DNA of 64,000 nt from Streptomyces griseocarneus. GTDB lineage: Bacteria > Actinomycetota > Actinomycetes > Streptomycetales > Streptomycetaceae. Position numbers and translations under genes: made by a program. Below are positions 1 through 8,075 of the stretch, piece by piece (within the stretch, counting starts at the first letter, position 1; each line of letters starts with the position of its first letter). The notes under the pieces are model-generated. The model saw only the letters and a program-made list of their open reading frames with translations. It made no database searches and was not told the origin of the DNA. The stretch lies in assembly GCF_014655595.1 (NCBI RefSeq), contig NZ_BNBL01000003.1:458958-522957 (forward strand), read 5' to 3'.

Positions 1-61
1 TGGTGATCACCACGCGCCCCCGGCCGGTCGAGCTCACTCGGCCGGGCTCACTCGGCCGAGG

Positions 62-1333
62 TCACTGCTTCTGGCCGAGGCGCTTGTTCATGTCGGCCTC
101 GACCTGCTTGGCGGCCTCTTCGGGCGACTTGCCGTTCAGAACGGCCGTCATGTACGCCTTGACCGGGTTGGGGGCGTTCTCCACCGCGGCCCACTCGGCG
201 ATCAGCGGGGTGGTGCCGCCGCCCTTGGCGGCGGGGGCCGCGGCCTCGGCGGCGGCCTGGCCCTTGAGGTTGCCGAGCAGCGAGTCCTTGTTGGGGATCG
301 AGCCGACCTCCTTGGCCAGCGCGCCCTCGTGCTTGTCGGACAGCGCGATCTTCAGGAACTCCTTGGCGAGGTCCTTCTTCTTGCTGCCCTCGGAGACGGC
401 GAGGTTGGAGCCGCCGAGGAAGACGCCCTCGGGCTTGCCCGCGCTCTCGCCGGGGATGGTGAAGTAGCCCAGGTCCTTCTCGATCTCCGGGTTCGCCTTG
501 ATCGCGGTGTTGGCCTCCCAGCCCATGCCGATGAACGCGCCGGTCTTCCCCTTGGCGAAGACGTCGGCCTGCTGCGGGGTGGCCTCGTCCTTGTCCTTGG
601 GGGCCTTGGAGAAGGACTGGTACTTCTTGTAGGTCTCCATGGCCTTGGCGACCTTGGGGTCGGCCAGGTTGGAGACCCACTTCTTGCCGTCCTTCTTCAC
701 CAGGTCGGCACCGGTGCCGATGGTCAGGCCGTCGAAGAAGTACCAGTTCTGGCCGGGCAGGTAGAGCGGCTCGGCGTCGCCCTTGCTCTGAATGGCCTCG
801 AGGTCCTTGAAGAACTCGTCCCGGGTCTTGGGGGTGTCCTTGATGCCCGCGTCCGCCCAGATCTTCTTGTTGTAGATGACCACGCGGTTGGCCGCGTACC
901 AGGGGGCGGCGTACTGCTTGCCCTCGAAGACGGCCGGCTTGTTCAGGGACTCGGTCCAGTCCCCGCCGATCTCCTTCTTCAGGTCCTCGAGCTCGGCGAG
1001 GCCGCCGGTCTGGGCGTAGGAGGGCGTCTGGGTGTTGCCGATCTCGACGACGTCCGGCGGGCTGGACTCGGAGAGGGCGGTGGTGAGCTTCTGCTGGATG
1101 CCGTCCCACTTCTGGATCTGGATGTTGAGCTTGGCCCCGGTCTTCTGTTCGAACTCGGCCTGGACGGCCTTCGTCCAACCGGGCGGATTCGAGCCATCCA
1201 TGAACCAGACGGTCAGACTCTTGGCCCCGGAACCGCCGTCGCCGGATTCCTTGTCACTGTCGCTGGACCCACAGGCAGCAACACTCACCAGCATGGCCGC
1301 GACACCCGTCGCCGCTATGAGCCCTCGCTTCAC
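62..1333 (-). CDS. dasA: DasA-type sugar (chitobiose) ABC transporter substrate-binding lipoprotein
   Basis: Extracellular solute-binding protein of 423 aa that would capture a sugar, most likely N,N'-diacetylchitobiose, and deliver it to an ABC permease. The N-terminus is a lipoprotein signal: MKR, a hydrophobic stretch, then a lipobox SVAAC with the lipidated Cys at residue 21 followed by a Ser/Asp-rich linker. The rest has the type 1 sugar-binder pattern (TVWFMDGSNPPG near the start, a Trp/Tyr-rich centre). It is divergent from dasR, with two DasR-type operators in the shared promoter region, which is the basis for the name. DasA of S. coelicolor binds chitobiose and its gene is repressed by DasR. 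The permease genes expected downstream (dasBC) would lie outside the window, beyond position 1. Confidence 0.85.
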   Translation of the reverse strand: MKRGLIAATGVAAMLVSVAACGSSDSDKESGDGGSGAKSLTVWFMDGSNPPGWTKAVQAEFEQKTGAKLNIQIQKWDGIQQKLTTALSESSPPDVVEIGNTQTPSYAQTGGLAELEDLKKEIGGDWTESLNKPAVFEGKQYAAPWYAANRVVIYNKKIWADAGIKDTPKTRDEFFKDLEAIQSKGDAEPLYLPGQNWYFFDGLTIGTGADLVKKDGKKWVSNLADPKVAKAMETYKKYQSFSKAPKDKDEATPQQADVFAKGKTGAFIGMGWEANTAIKANPEIEKDLGYFTIPGESAGKPEGVFLGGSNLAVSEGSKKKDLAKEFLKIALSDKHEGALAKEVGSIPNKDSLLGNLKGQAAAEAAAPAAKGGGTTPLIAEWAAVENAPNPVKAYMTAVLNGKSPEEAAKQVEADMNKRLGQKQ

Positions 1334-1365
1334 AGCACTCTCCTCAAGGACCGAATGTGGTCTTT

Positions 1366-1381
1366 AATGGTTTAGACCAGT
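1366..1381. promoter_or_regulatory. DasR operator (dre), strong match
   Basis: The 16-mer AATGGTTTAGACCAGT differs from the recalled dre consensus ACTGGTCTAGACCAGT at two positions. It starts 33 bp upstream of the dasA start codon, in the divergent dasA-dasR region, so DasR could repress dasA from it. DasR is known to be released by glucosamine-6-phosphate, linking chitin breakdown to transport. Confidence 0.8.
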
Positions 1382-1389
1382 GCCCGCAG

Positions 1390-1405
1390 CTTGGCCTAGA
1401 CCTTT
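1390..1405. promoter_or_regulatory. Second, weaker DasR operator (dre)
   Basis: CTTGGCCTAGACCTTT keeps the TGG core, the central CTAGACC and the final T of the dre consensus, 11 of 16 positions. It starts 24 bp from the stronger site, about two helical turns, so two DasR dimers could sit on the same face of the DNA. Confidence 0.55.
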
Positions 1406-1526
1406 TGGGGTGTCAAGGGTGTATAAGAGTCGCTGTCGGCTCCGTTACCGGACCGACACCTCGAGGTCGACCCGGGTATCTCCGGGCCCCTCGGGCTCGG
1501 CCCGTGCCACCATGTGACCGCTATAG

Positions 1527-2430
<904 letters not shown>

Positions 2431-2517
2431 GGCGTCGGCCTGCGGATCGGGCCCTGGTCCCGGGCGGATTGAAGGCCCTGGCACCCCCGCTGACCAGGGG
2501 TCACGTACGGTGGCGGG

Positions 2518-3021
2518 ATGAGCCAAGCTGTCGATGCGGTCGAGGCCGCCGCCATCGCCCTGACCGAGGGTTCCTGGATTCCGTCCGACTACGAACTGGG
2601 CCTCGCCCAGGAGTTCCTCACCCGTCGTGAGCAGCTGGAACAACGTCTGCTGCCGGGCATGCCCGCCTGCCCCCAGGCCCAGGGCTGGGTGTCCCAGCAC
2701 GTGCTGTGGCTGGAGGACGTGGCCCACCTCGCCGACGAGCTGCTGGCGACCTGGCGGGACTGGCTGCCGGGCAGCCCCATGCTCGCGGTGATCGGCGCCT
2801 ACAGCGGCCTGGCCCGCTCGGTGGCCCCCCTCTCGGCCCAGCTCGGGCGGGCGTGGGAGGAGGAGTGGTCGGGCCCCTGTTCGCAGGAGGAGGCCGTGTG
2901 GTGGGAGGACTGGCACCTGCCGCCGGAGCAGCGCCGGCAGCTCGACGCGCTGACGGAACGGCTGGTGATCGTGGGGTCGGTCGTGGTCATGGCCCTCAAC
3001 CGGGGCCAGGGCGCCCGCTGA
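2518..3021 (+). CDS. Conserved hypothetical protein, 167 aa
   Basis: Not recognised. A soluble, mostly helical, Trp-rich protein (WVSQH, WLEDV, WRDWLPG, WWEDWHLPPEQ) with a hydrophobic C-terminal segment LVIVGSVVVMALN that could be a buried helix or a single membrane helix. No catalytic motif is visible. The ATG at 2518 is preceded only by a weak G-rich ribosome site. It stands alone between dasR and a convergent SulP gene, with a bidirectional terminator behind it. Confidence 0.7.
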   Translation: MSQAVDAVEAAAIALTEGSWIPSDYELGLAQEFLTRREQLEQRLLPGMPACPQAQGWVSQHVLWLEDVAHLADELLATWRDWLPGSPMLAVIGAYSGLARSVAPLSAQLGRAWEEEWSGPCSQEEAVWWEDWHLPPEQRRQLDALTERLVIVGSVVVMALNRGQGAR

Positions 3022-3059
3022 CCGTCCGCCGACGGGCCGGCCGGGGCCGGACGTACGAA

Positions 3060-3092
3060 ACGGCCGCACCCGGGGTTGCCGGGTGCGGCCGT
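3060..3092. terminator. Bidirectional intrinsic terminator
   Basis: A perfect 14-bp inverted repeat, ACGGCCGCACCCGG and its complement around a short loop, between the convergent ends of the 167-aa gene and the SulP gene. There is no long T-run, as is common in Streptomyces. Confidence 0.8.
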
Positions 3093-3111
3093 CGTCGTCA
3101 GGCGGGGCCGG

Positions 3112-4629
3112 CTAGGCCACGGTGGTCAGCCGGTCGTGCCGCAGCCGCACCGGTTCGGTGTCCGCGTCGTTGTGACGGGCGGCCCAGGTCTCCAGGGCCG
3201 TGCGGCACGCGTGGTCCACGTGGCGCAGGGGGGACAGGTCGAGCTCGATGGGCCGGTCCTGCGGGAGCGCCTCCAGGGTCTCCAGGATGCGGGGCAGCCG
3301 CAGGAACGTGGCGTTGCCGGTGAGGGTCACCGTCATCCGGCCGTCGTCCTCGCGGACCTCGAGGTTGACCTTCGAGGTCTCCCACGCCGACTTCACCACC
3401 GCCAGCAGGAGCCCGAGCACCACGCCCTCGAACATGCTGGTCGTCACGATGGCGACGGCCGTGACCGCGAGGATCACCGCCTCGCCCCGGTGGTCGCGCC
3501 ACAGCGGGACGATCTCCTTCACCGGGACCAGCTTGCAGCCGGCGTGCACCAGCACGCCCGCCAGCGCGGCGAGCGGGATGATGCCGATCGCCGCGGGCAG
3601 CAGCACGGCGAACAGCAGCAGCCACGCGCCGTGCAGCACCCGGGAGAGCGGGGTCCTCGCGCCCGCCTGGACGTTGGCCGCGCTGCGGACGATGACGGCC
3701 GTCATCGGCAGGGCGCCGAGCACGCCGCACACCGTGTTGCCCACGCCCTGGGCGAGCAGTTCCTTGTCGTAGTGGGTGCGCGGGCCGTCGTGCATCCGGT
3801 CCACGGCGGCCGCGCTGAACAGGGATTCGGCCGAGGCGATGAGGGTGAAGGCGAGGACCGTGCCGAGCACGGCGACGCTGGCGAGCGAGGTGAGGTCGTT
3901 CAGTCCGGGCGGCTGGATGGCGTCCAGCAGTCCCTTGACCTCGACGTTGGCGATGTCCAGGCCGCCCGCGGCGGTGACGGCCGTGGCGAGCGCGACGGCG
4001 ACCAGCGGCGCGGGCACCAGCTGGGCCTTGCCCGGGAGCTTCTTCCACAGGACCAGCACCGCGATGGTCGCCGCGCCGACCGCGAAGGCGGTCAGGGCGT
4101 CGCCGTCGGTGACGATGTCCACGGCGAGCCCGGGGACGCCCGCTATCTTCTCCACGCCCGACCGCGGCTGCTTGACACCGGCCATGGTGTAGAGCTGGCC
4201 GAAGAGCAGGACGAGTCCGATGCCGGCGAGCATGCCGTGGACGACGGCGACGGAGATCGCCCGGAACCACCTGCCGAAGCGCAGCGCGCCCAGGGCGAGT
4301 TGGAGCAGTCCGGTGACCAGGACGATGGCGCCGAGCATGCCGAGGCCGAACTCGCGGACGGCCTCGAACACCAGCACCGTCAGGCCTGCGGCGGGGCCGC
4401 TGACCTGGAAGGTGCTGCCGGGCATGGCGCCGACGACGAGGCCGCCGACTATGCCCGTGATCAGGCCGAGTTCGGCCGGTACCCCGGATGCCACGGCCAC
4501 GCCGACGCACAACGGCAGGGCCACGAGGAAGACGACGAGCGAGGCGAGCGCGTCCTGGCGCAGGACGGCCGGTTTCTTGACGGAGAACATGGGTGAGGGC
4601 CCCTCGGGTGGTGCGGCCGGGTGGTTCAC
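3112..4629 (-). CDS. SulP family inorganic anion transporter with STAS domain
   Basis: Membrane transporter of the SulP/SLC26 family, 505 aa. About residues 20-400 form the multi-helix membrane domain, beginning DALASLVVFLVALPLCVGVAVASG and containing GSTFQVSGPAAGLTV. A C-terminal STAS domain follows (about 415-500, with LTGNATFLRLP and ELDLSPLRHVDHA). Members carry sulfate, bicarbonate or other anions. The GTG start overlaps the carbonic anhydrase stop by 4 bases, so the two are translationally coupled, which argues for bicarbonate as substrate. A later in-frame ATG at 4590 (MFSVKKP) is a possible alternative start but lacks a clear ribosome site. Confidence 0.9.
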   Translation of the reverse strand: MNHPAAPPEGPSPMFSVKKPAVLRQDALASLVVFLVALPLCVGVAVASGVPAELGLITGIVGGLVVGAMPGSTFQVSGPAAGLTVLVFEAVREFGLGMLGAIVLVTGLLQLALGALRFGRWFRAISVAVVHGMLAGIGLVLLFGQLYTMAGVKQPRSGVEKIAGVPGLAVDIVTDGDALTAFAVGAATIAVLVLWKKLPGKAQLVPAPLVAVALATAVTAAGGLDIANVEVKGLLDAIQPPGLNDLTSLASVAVLGTVLAFTLIASAESLFSAAAVDRMHDGPRTHYDKELLAQGVGNTVCGVLGALPMTAVIVRSAANVQAGARTPLSRVLHGAWLLLFAVLLPAAIGIIPLAALAGVLVHAGCKLVPVKEIVPLWRDHRGEAVILAVTAVAIVTTSMFEGVVLGLLLAVVKSAWETSKVNLEVREDDGRMTVTLTGNATFLRLPRILETLEALPQDRPIELDLSPLRHVDHACRTALETWAARHNDADTEPVRLRHDRLTTVA

Positions 4630-5234
4630 AGAGGTCCGAACGGCCCGTGGCCGTTCTCGGGCCGGTGCACGGTGACCGAGCCGGTGTGCACCTCGTAGTA
4701 CCAGGCGTGCAGGGTGAGCAGCCCTTCCTCGAGGCGCTCGCGGACGCAGGGGTAGTCCCGCAGGGTCTGGAGCTGGGTGACGGCGTGGGCCTGTACGGCC
4801 GCGGCCATGTCGGGGGAGTCCGCGGGGGCGGTCCGGGTGTTCGCGTCCGCGGGCACGGCGCGGTCGAGCCAGCCCTGGACGGCGGGTGCGGAGGAGAGGT
4901 CGTCGCCCCGGACGACGGCGCTCACGGCGCCGCAGTGGGAGTGTCCGCAGACGATGATGTCGCGGACGCCCAGCACGCGGACCGCGTACTCGATGGTGGC
5001 GGTCTCACCGGAGGGGTGGTCGCTGCGGTACTCGGGGACGATGTTGCCCGCGGTACGGAGCTCGAAGAGTTCGCCTGGTTGCGCGCCGGTGATGAGGGAC
5101 GGCACCACGCGCGAGTCGGAGCATGTGATGAACAGGGTCTCCGGCGACTGGCCGGCTTCGAAAGCGCGGAAGCTCTCGGCGTTCTCGGCCACGTGGGTTG
5201 CGAACGATCGGGCGTTGTCGATGAGCGACTTCAT
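4626..5234 (-). CDS. Beta-class carbonic anhydrase
   Basis: Interconverts CO2 and bicarbonate. A 202-aa beta-carbonic anhydrase with the zinc-binding and catalytic motifs CSDSR (Cys plus the Asp-Arg dyad) and, further on, CGHSHCG (His and Cys ligands). The start is the ATG at 5234, preceded by AGGAGGC; upstream in-frame codons to 5321 look non-coding. It is first in a two-gene operon with the SulP transporter. The long upstream region holds several inverted repeats and AT-rich stretches that may carry its promoter. Confidence 0.95.
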   Translation of the reverse strand: MKSLIDNARSFATHVAENAESFRAFEAGQSPETLFITCSDSRVVPSLITGAQPGELFELRTAGNIVPEYRSDHPSGETATIEYAVRVLGVRDIIVCGHSHCGAVSAVVRGDDLSSAPAVQGWLDRAVPADANTRTAPADSPDMAAAVQAHAVTQLQTLRDYPCVRERLEEGLLTLHAWYYEVHTGSVTVHRPENGHGPFGPL

Positions 5235-5683
5235 GTTGGCCTGCCTCCTGCGCCCCGTGGGTTCCCGTTGGGGGCGCGGTGTGTTCAAGTCAGCATTACG
5301 GGTGTGAGCGCGCCAGTGCATGGCTGCGCCGGCCGTCGTGCAGTCAATCCTGCACGGCGGACGAGACCATTACTTTACCTGCACGTTACCCTTCGATGAC
5401 AGGTAAATATTTCATCAAATAGGGCTCGCGGTTGGGCACTTGGGGCGCACACTCCGCACATCACCACCGTGACTACGCCCACATACGCCCCAAGCGTCAA
5501 GTGGACTCTTTACTTCCTATTGATGCGCCCGTTGCGCCCACAGCAGGGGTTCCCACAAGGGTTTCTGACGAACCGTCGGGGCGTTGCCATTCCGATATGC
5601 GGATAGGGGGTGACGTCCGGAGGCGGCCTCCCTTAGATTTCCCCGACATTACGCATGTGATCGCACAGGGGACGGAGCCACCG
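5235..5683. promoter_or_regulatory. Divergent intergenic region with nested inverted repeats
   Basis: A 449-bp gene-free stretch between the carbonic anhydrase and the DUF3311/symporter operon, visibly more AT-rich than its surroundings around 5368-5420. It holds GTGCAG (5338-5343) facing CTGCAC (5350-5355); TTTACCTG (5374-5381) facing CAGGTAAA (5400-5407) with an 18-bp spacer; and CTTGGGGCG (5439-5447) facing CGCCCCAAG (5486-5494). These are plausible operators, but no regulator family is identified. No credible gene was found in it. Confidence 0.5.
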
Positions 5684-5953
5684 ATGTCGGAACCACCGGA
5701 GCAGCCCGCAAAGGGATCGAGAAGGCCGGTCGTCACCGTGCCGTTGATCGTCGCCGGGGTGTGCCTGGCCGTACCCTTCGCGGCGATGCTGTGGGTCGGC
5801 TCCTATTCCCGGCTCACGCCCGCCCTCGCCGGCGTCCCGTTCTTCTACTGGTACCAGATGCTGTGGGTCCTCATCTCGACGATGCTCACCGTCGTCGCCT
5901 ACGTCATCGTCCGCCGCCACGAGCGGAAGCACCGGGGCGGTGAGGTCCGGTGA
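5684..5953 (+). CDS. DUF3311 small membrane protein
   Basis: An 89-aa protein with two hydrophobic helices (VTVPLIVAGVCLAVPFAAML and FYWYQMLWVLISTMLTVVAYVIV) joined by a short loop, ending in a basic tail RRHERKHRGG. DUF3311 proteins typically precede sodium:solute symporters and are thought to be accessory subunits; that role is inferred from context. The start is the ATG at 5684 behind a GGGGACGGAG ribosome site; the upstream open frame to 5432 looks like intergenic sequence. Its stop overlaps the start of the symporter by 4 bases. Confidence 0.88.
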   Translation: MSEPPEQPAKGSRRPVVTVPLIVAGVCLAVPFAAMLWVGSYSRLTPALAGVPFFYWYQMLWVLISTMLTVVAYVIVRRHERKHRGGEVR

Positions 5954-7581
5954 AGGACGGCGTGAACGGCGTGGCACTCGCCGTGTTCGTGTTCTTCTTC
6001 CTCGCCGTGACCGTCATGGGCTTCATGGCGTCGAAGTGGCGGCGGGCGGAGAACGCCAACAACCTCGACGAATGGGGACTGGGCGGCCGCTCGTTCGGCA
6101 CCTGGGTCACCTGGTTCCTGCTCGGCGGCGACCTCTACACCGCCTACACCTTCGTCGCCGTCCCGGCGGCCATCTACGCGGGCGGCGCGGCGGGCTTCTT
6201 CGCGGTGCCCTACACCATCCTCTGCTACCCGCTGGTCTTCACCTTCCTGCCGCGCCTGTGGTCGGTGTCGCACAAGCACGGGTACGTGACCTCGTCGGAC
6301 TTCGTCCGGGGCCGGTTCGGCTCCCGGGGCCTGTCCCTGGCGCTCGCGCTGACCGGCATCCTCGCCACCATGCCGTACATCGCCCTGCAGCTGGTCGGCA
6401 TACAGGCCGTCCTCGACGTGCTGGGCGTCGGCGGCGGCGAGGGCACCAACTGGTTCGTCAAGGACCTGCCGCTGCTGATCGCCTTCGGCGTGCTCGCGGC
6501 CTACACCTACTCCTCGGGCCTGCGGGCGCCGGCGATGATCGCCTTCGTCAAGGACGCACTGGTCTACATCGTCATCATCGTGGCGATCATCTACATCCCG
6601 ATCAGGCTCGGCGGCTTCGACGACATCTTCGCCAAGGCCGGTCACGCGTTCGCTGCCGAAAACCCGGCAACGGGCAAGCCGCGCGGCGCGCTCGTCACCG
6701 GCCCGCAGGCGCAGTGGTCGTACGCGACGCTCGCGCTGGGTTCGGCGATGGCGCTGTTCCTCTATCCCCACTCGGTGACGGCGGTGCTCTCCAGCAAGGG
6801 CCGCAACGTCATCCGCCGCAACACCACCATCCTTCCCCTCTACTCCCTGATGCTGGGCCTGCTGGCGATGCTGGGCTTCATGGCGCTGGCCGCCGGGGTG
6901 AAGGTCAAGAACGGCCAGCTGGCGATCCCGCAGCTGTTCGAGGACATGTTCCCGGACTGGTTCACGGGCGTGGCCTTCGCCGCGATCGGCATCGGGGCGC
7001 TCGTCCCGGCGGCCATCATGTCGATCGCCGCCGCAAATCTGTTCACCCGGAACATCTACAAGGACTTCCTCAAGCCGGACGCCTCGCCCGAACACGAGGC
7101 GAAGGTGTCCAAGCTCGCCTCCCTGCTCGTCAAGGTCGGAGCGCTCGTTTTCGTCCTCACCATGGACAAAACGGTCGCCATCAACTTCCAGCTGCTCGGC
7201 GGCATCTGGATCCTGCAGACGGTCCCGGCGCTCGTCGGCGGGCTCTTCACCCGCTGGTTCCACCGCTGGGCGCTGCTGGCCGGCTGGGCGGCCGGCATGG
7301 GGTACGGGACCTGGCGGGCGTACGCCACGCCGAGCGCCACCCAGTCCCACTTCGGGAACACCAACCTCATCCCCCTCATCGGGGAGAAGGGCTACATCGG
7401 CCTCACCGCGTTCGCCCTCAATGTGATCGTCGTCATCGTGGCGACCGTCATCCTGAAGGCGGTCAAGGCTCCCGACGGGATCGACCGGACGAAGCCGTCG
7501 GACTACACCGCCGACGCCGGCGACCCGGGCGTCGCGGCGGAGCTCCCCCCGGCCACGGCGGGGGCCCCTGGCGGCCACTGA
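5950..7581 (+). CDS. Sodium:solute symporter (MctP-like monocarboxylate permease)
   Basis: A 543-aa SSF-family permease with about 13 hydrophobic segments, beginning VALAVFVFFFLAVTVMGF and with the family-typical early motif LDEWGLGGRSFGTWVTWFL. The closest recalled type is MctP, which takes up lactate, pyruvate and similar monocarboxylates, but substrate cannot be fixed from sequence. GTG start in a GTGA overlap with the DUF3311 gene. The C-terminus is a short hydrophilic tail. A strong hairpin follows. Confidence 0.88.
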   Translation: MKDGVNGVALAVFVFFFLAVTVMGFMASKWRRAENANNLDEWGLGGRSFGTWVTWFLLGGDLYTAYTFVAVPAAIYAGGAAGFFAVPYTILCYPLVFTFLPRLWSVSHKHGYVTSSDFVRGRFGSRGLSLALALTGILATMPYIALQLVGIQAVLDVLGVGGGEGTNWFVKDLPLLIAFGVLAAYTYSSGLRAPAMIAFVKDALVYIVIIVAIIYIPIRLGGFDDIFAKAGHAFAAENPATGKPRGALVTGPQAQWSYATLALGSAMALFLYPHSVTAVLSSKGRNVIRRNTTILPLYSLMLGLLAMLGFMALAAGVKVKNGQLAIPQLFEDMFPDWFTGVAFAAIGIGALVPAAIMSIAAANLFTRNIYKDFLKPDASPEHEAKVSKLASLLVKVGALVFVLTMDKTVAINFQLLGGIWILQTVPALVGGLFTRWFHRWALLAGWAAGMGYGTWRAYATPSATQSHFGNTNLIPLIGEKGYIGLTAFALNVIVVIVATVILKAVKAPDGIDRTKPSDYTADAGDPGVAAELPPATAGAPGGH

Positions 7582-7620
7582 CCGCGCCCTGAAGGGCCCG
7601 CCGGACCCACCCCGGCACCC

Positions 7621-7662
7621 AGGGCCGCCACACCCCCGTCCAGGGGGCGTGGCGGCCCTTTC
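7621..7662 (+). terminator. Intrinsic terminator after the symporter gene
   Basis: An 11-bp perfect stem AGGGCCGCCAC/GTGGCGGCCCT extended by an inner C5/G5 pairing and followed by TTTC. It insulates the symporter operon from the nrd promoter. Confidence 0.85.
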
Positions 7663-7741
7663 GCATGCGCTTCCGTAACCTTGTGGAGCCCTTGCGCGGC
7701 CCGTCCGTTAGCACATTCCGCGACCGCGTCATGACGCGACG

Positions 7742-7788
7742 ACACAACATGTGGGGGCGCGTACGAGGGGCGGCACTAGATGTATGCT
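7742..7788 (+). promoter_or_regulatory. Probable NrdR box pair upstream of nrdAB
   Basis: Two 16-mers resemble the NrdR box (recalled consensus acaCwAtATaTwgtgt): ACACAACATGTGGGGG at 7742-7757 and GCACTAGATGTATGCT at 7773-7788. Their starts are 31 bp apart, three helical turns, the arrangement described for NrdR targets. NrdR is the ATP/dATP-responsive repressor of ribonucleotide reductase genes. Each box matches only about 10-11 positions. Confidence 0.55.
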
Positions 7789-7900
7789 CGTCCTCGCTGA
7801 CGTCGCAGGGGAATCCGGTGAAAGTCCGGAACTGTCCCGCAACGGTGTATGTGTGCGCATATACCCAGCGCACCTGTAGTCCGAGGACCTGCCGCCAGCA
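7780..7900 (+). ncRNA. Cobalamin (B12) riboswitch controlling nrdAB
   Basis: It contains the cobalamin-element core (GGGAATCCGGTGAAAGTCC then ACTGTCCCGCAACGGT, about 7808-7846) and a clear B12 box AGTCCGAGGACCTGCC at 7878-7893. The class Ia nrd operon of S. coelicolor is known to be repressed by coenzyme B12 through such a riboswitch, so that the B12-dependent class II enzyme is used when cofactor is available. About 180 nt separate the B12 box from the nrdA start; a GGCATG/CATGCC hairpin lies in that stretch, but no T-rich terminator was seen. Confidence 0.93.
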
Positions 7901-8075
7901 CGCCCACCACCGAGTCCTGCCATGGGCTCGGCTTTAGGCGTTGAATTCGTCCGGGCCCCGCGGGTTGGGCCGACGGACGCCTACGAGGCATGCCCCGGTG
8001 CATTCGGCATGTCCGCGTACGCGACCGTCGCGCGCTCCCGCCCGGCCCACCCAGCCGAGCGAGGGAGAGCCACAC

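Noticed and set aside
1..61. Palindrome TGGTGATCACCA and repeated CTCACTCGGCCG at the window edge
   Set aside because: Probably part of the dasA 3' region or next intergenic stretch; truncated by the window, so no call is made.
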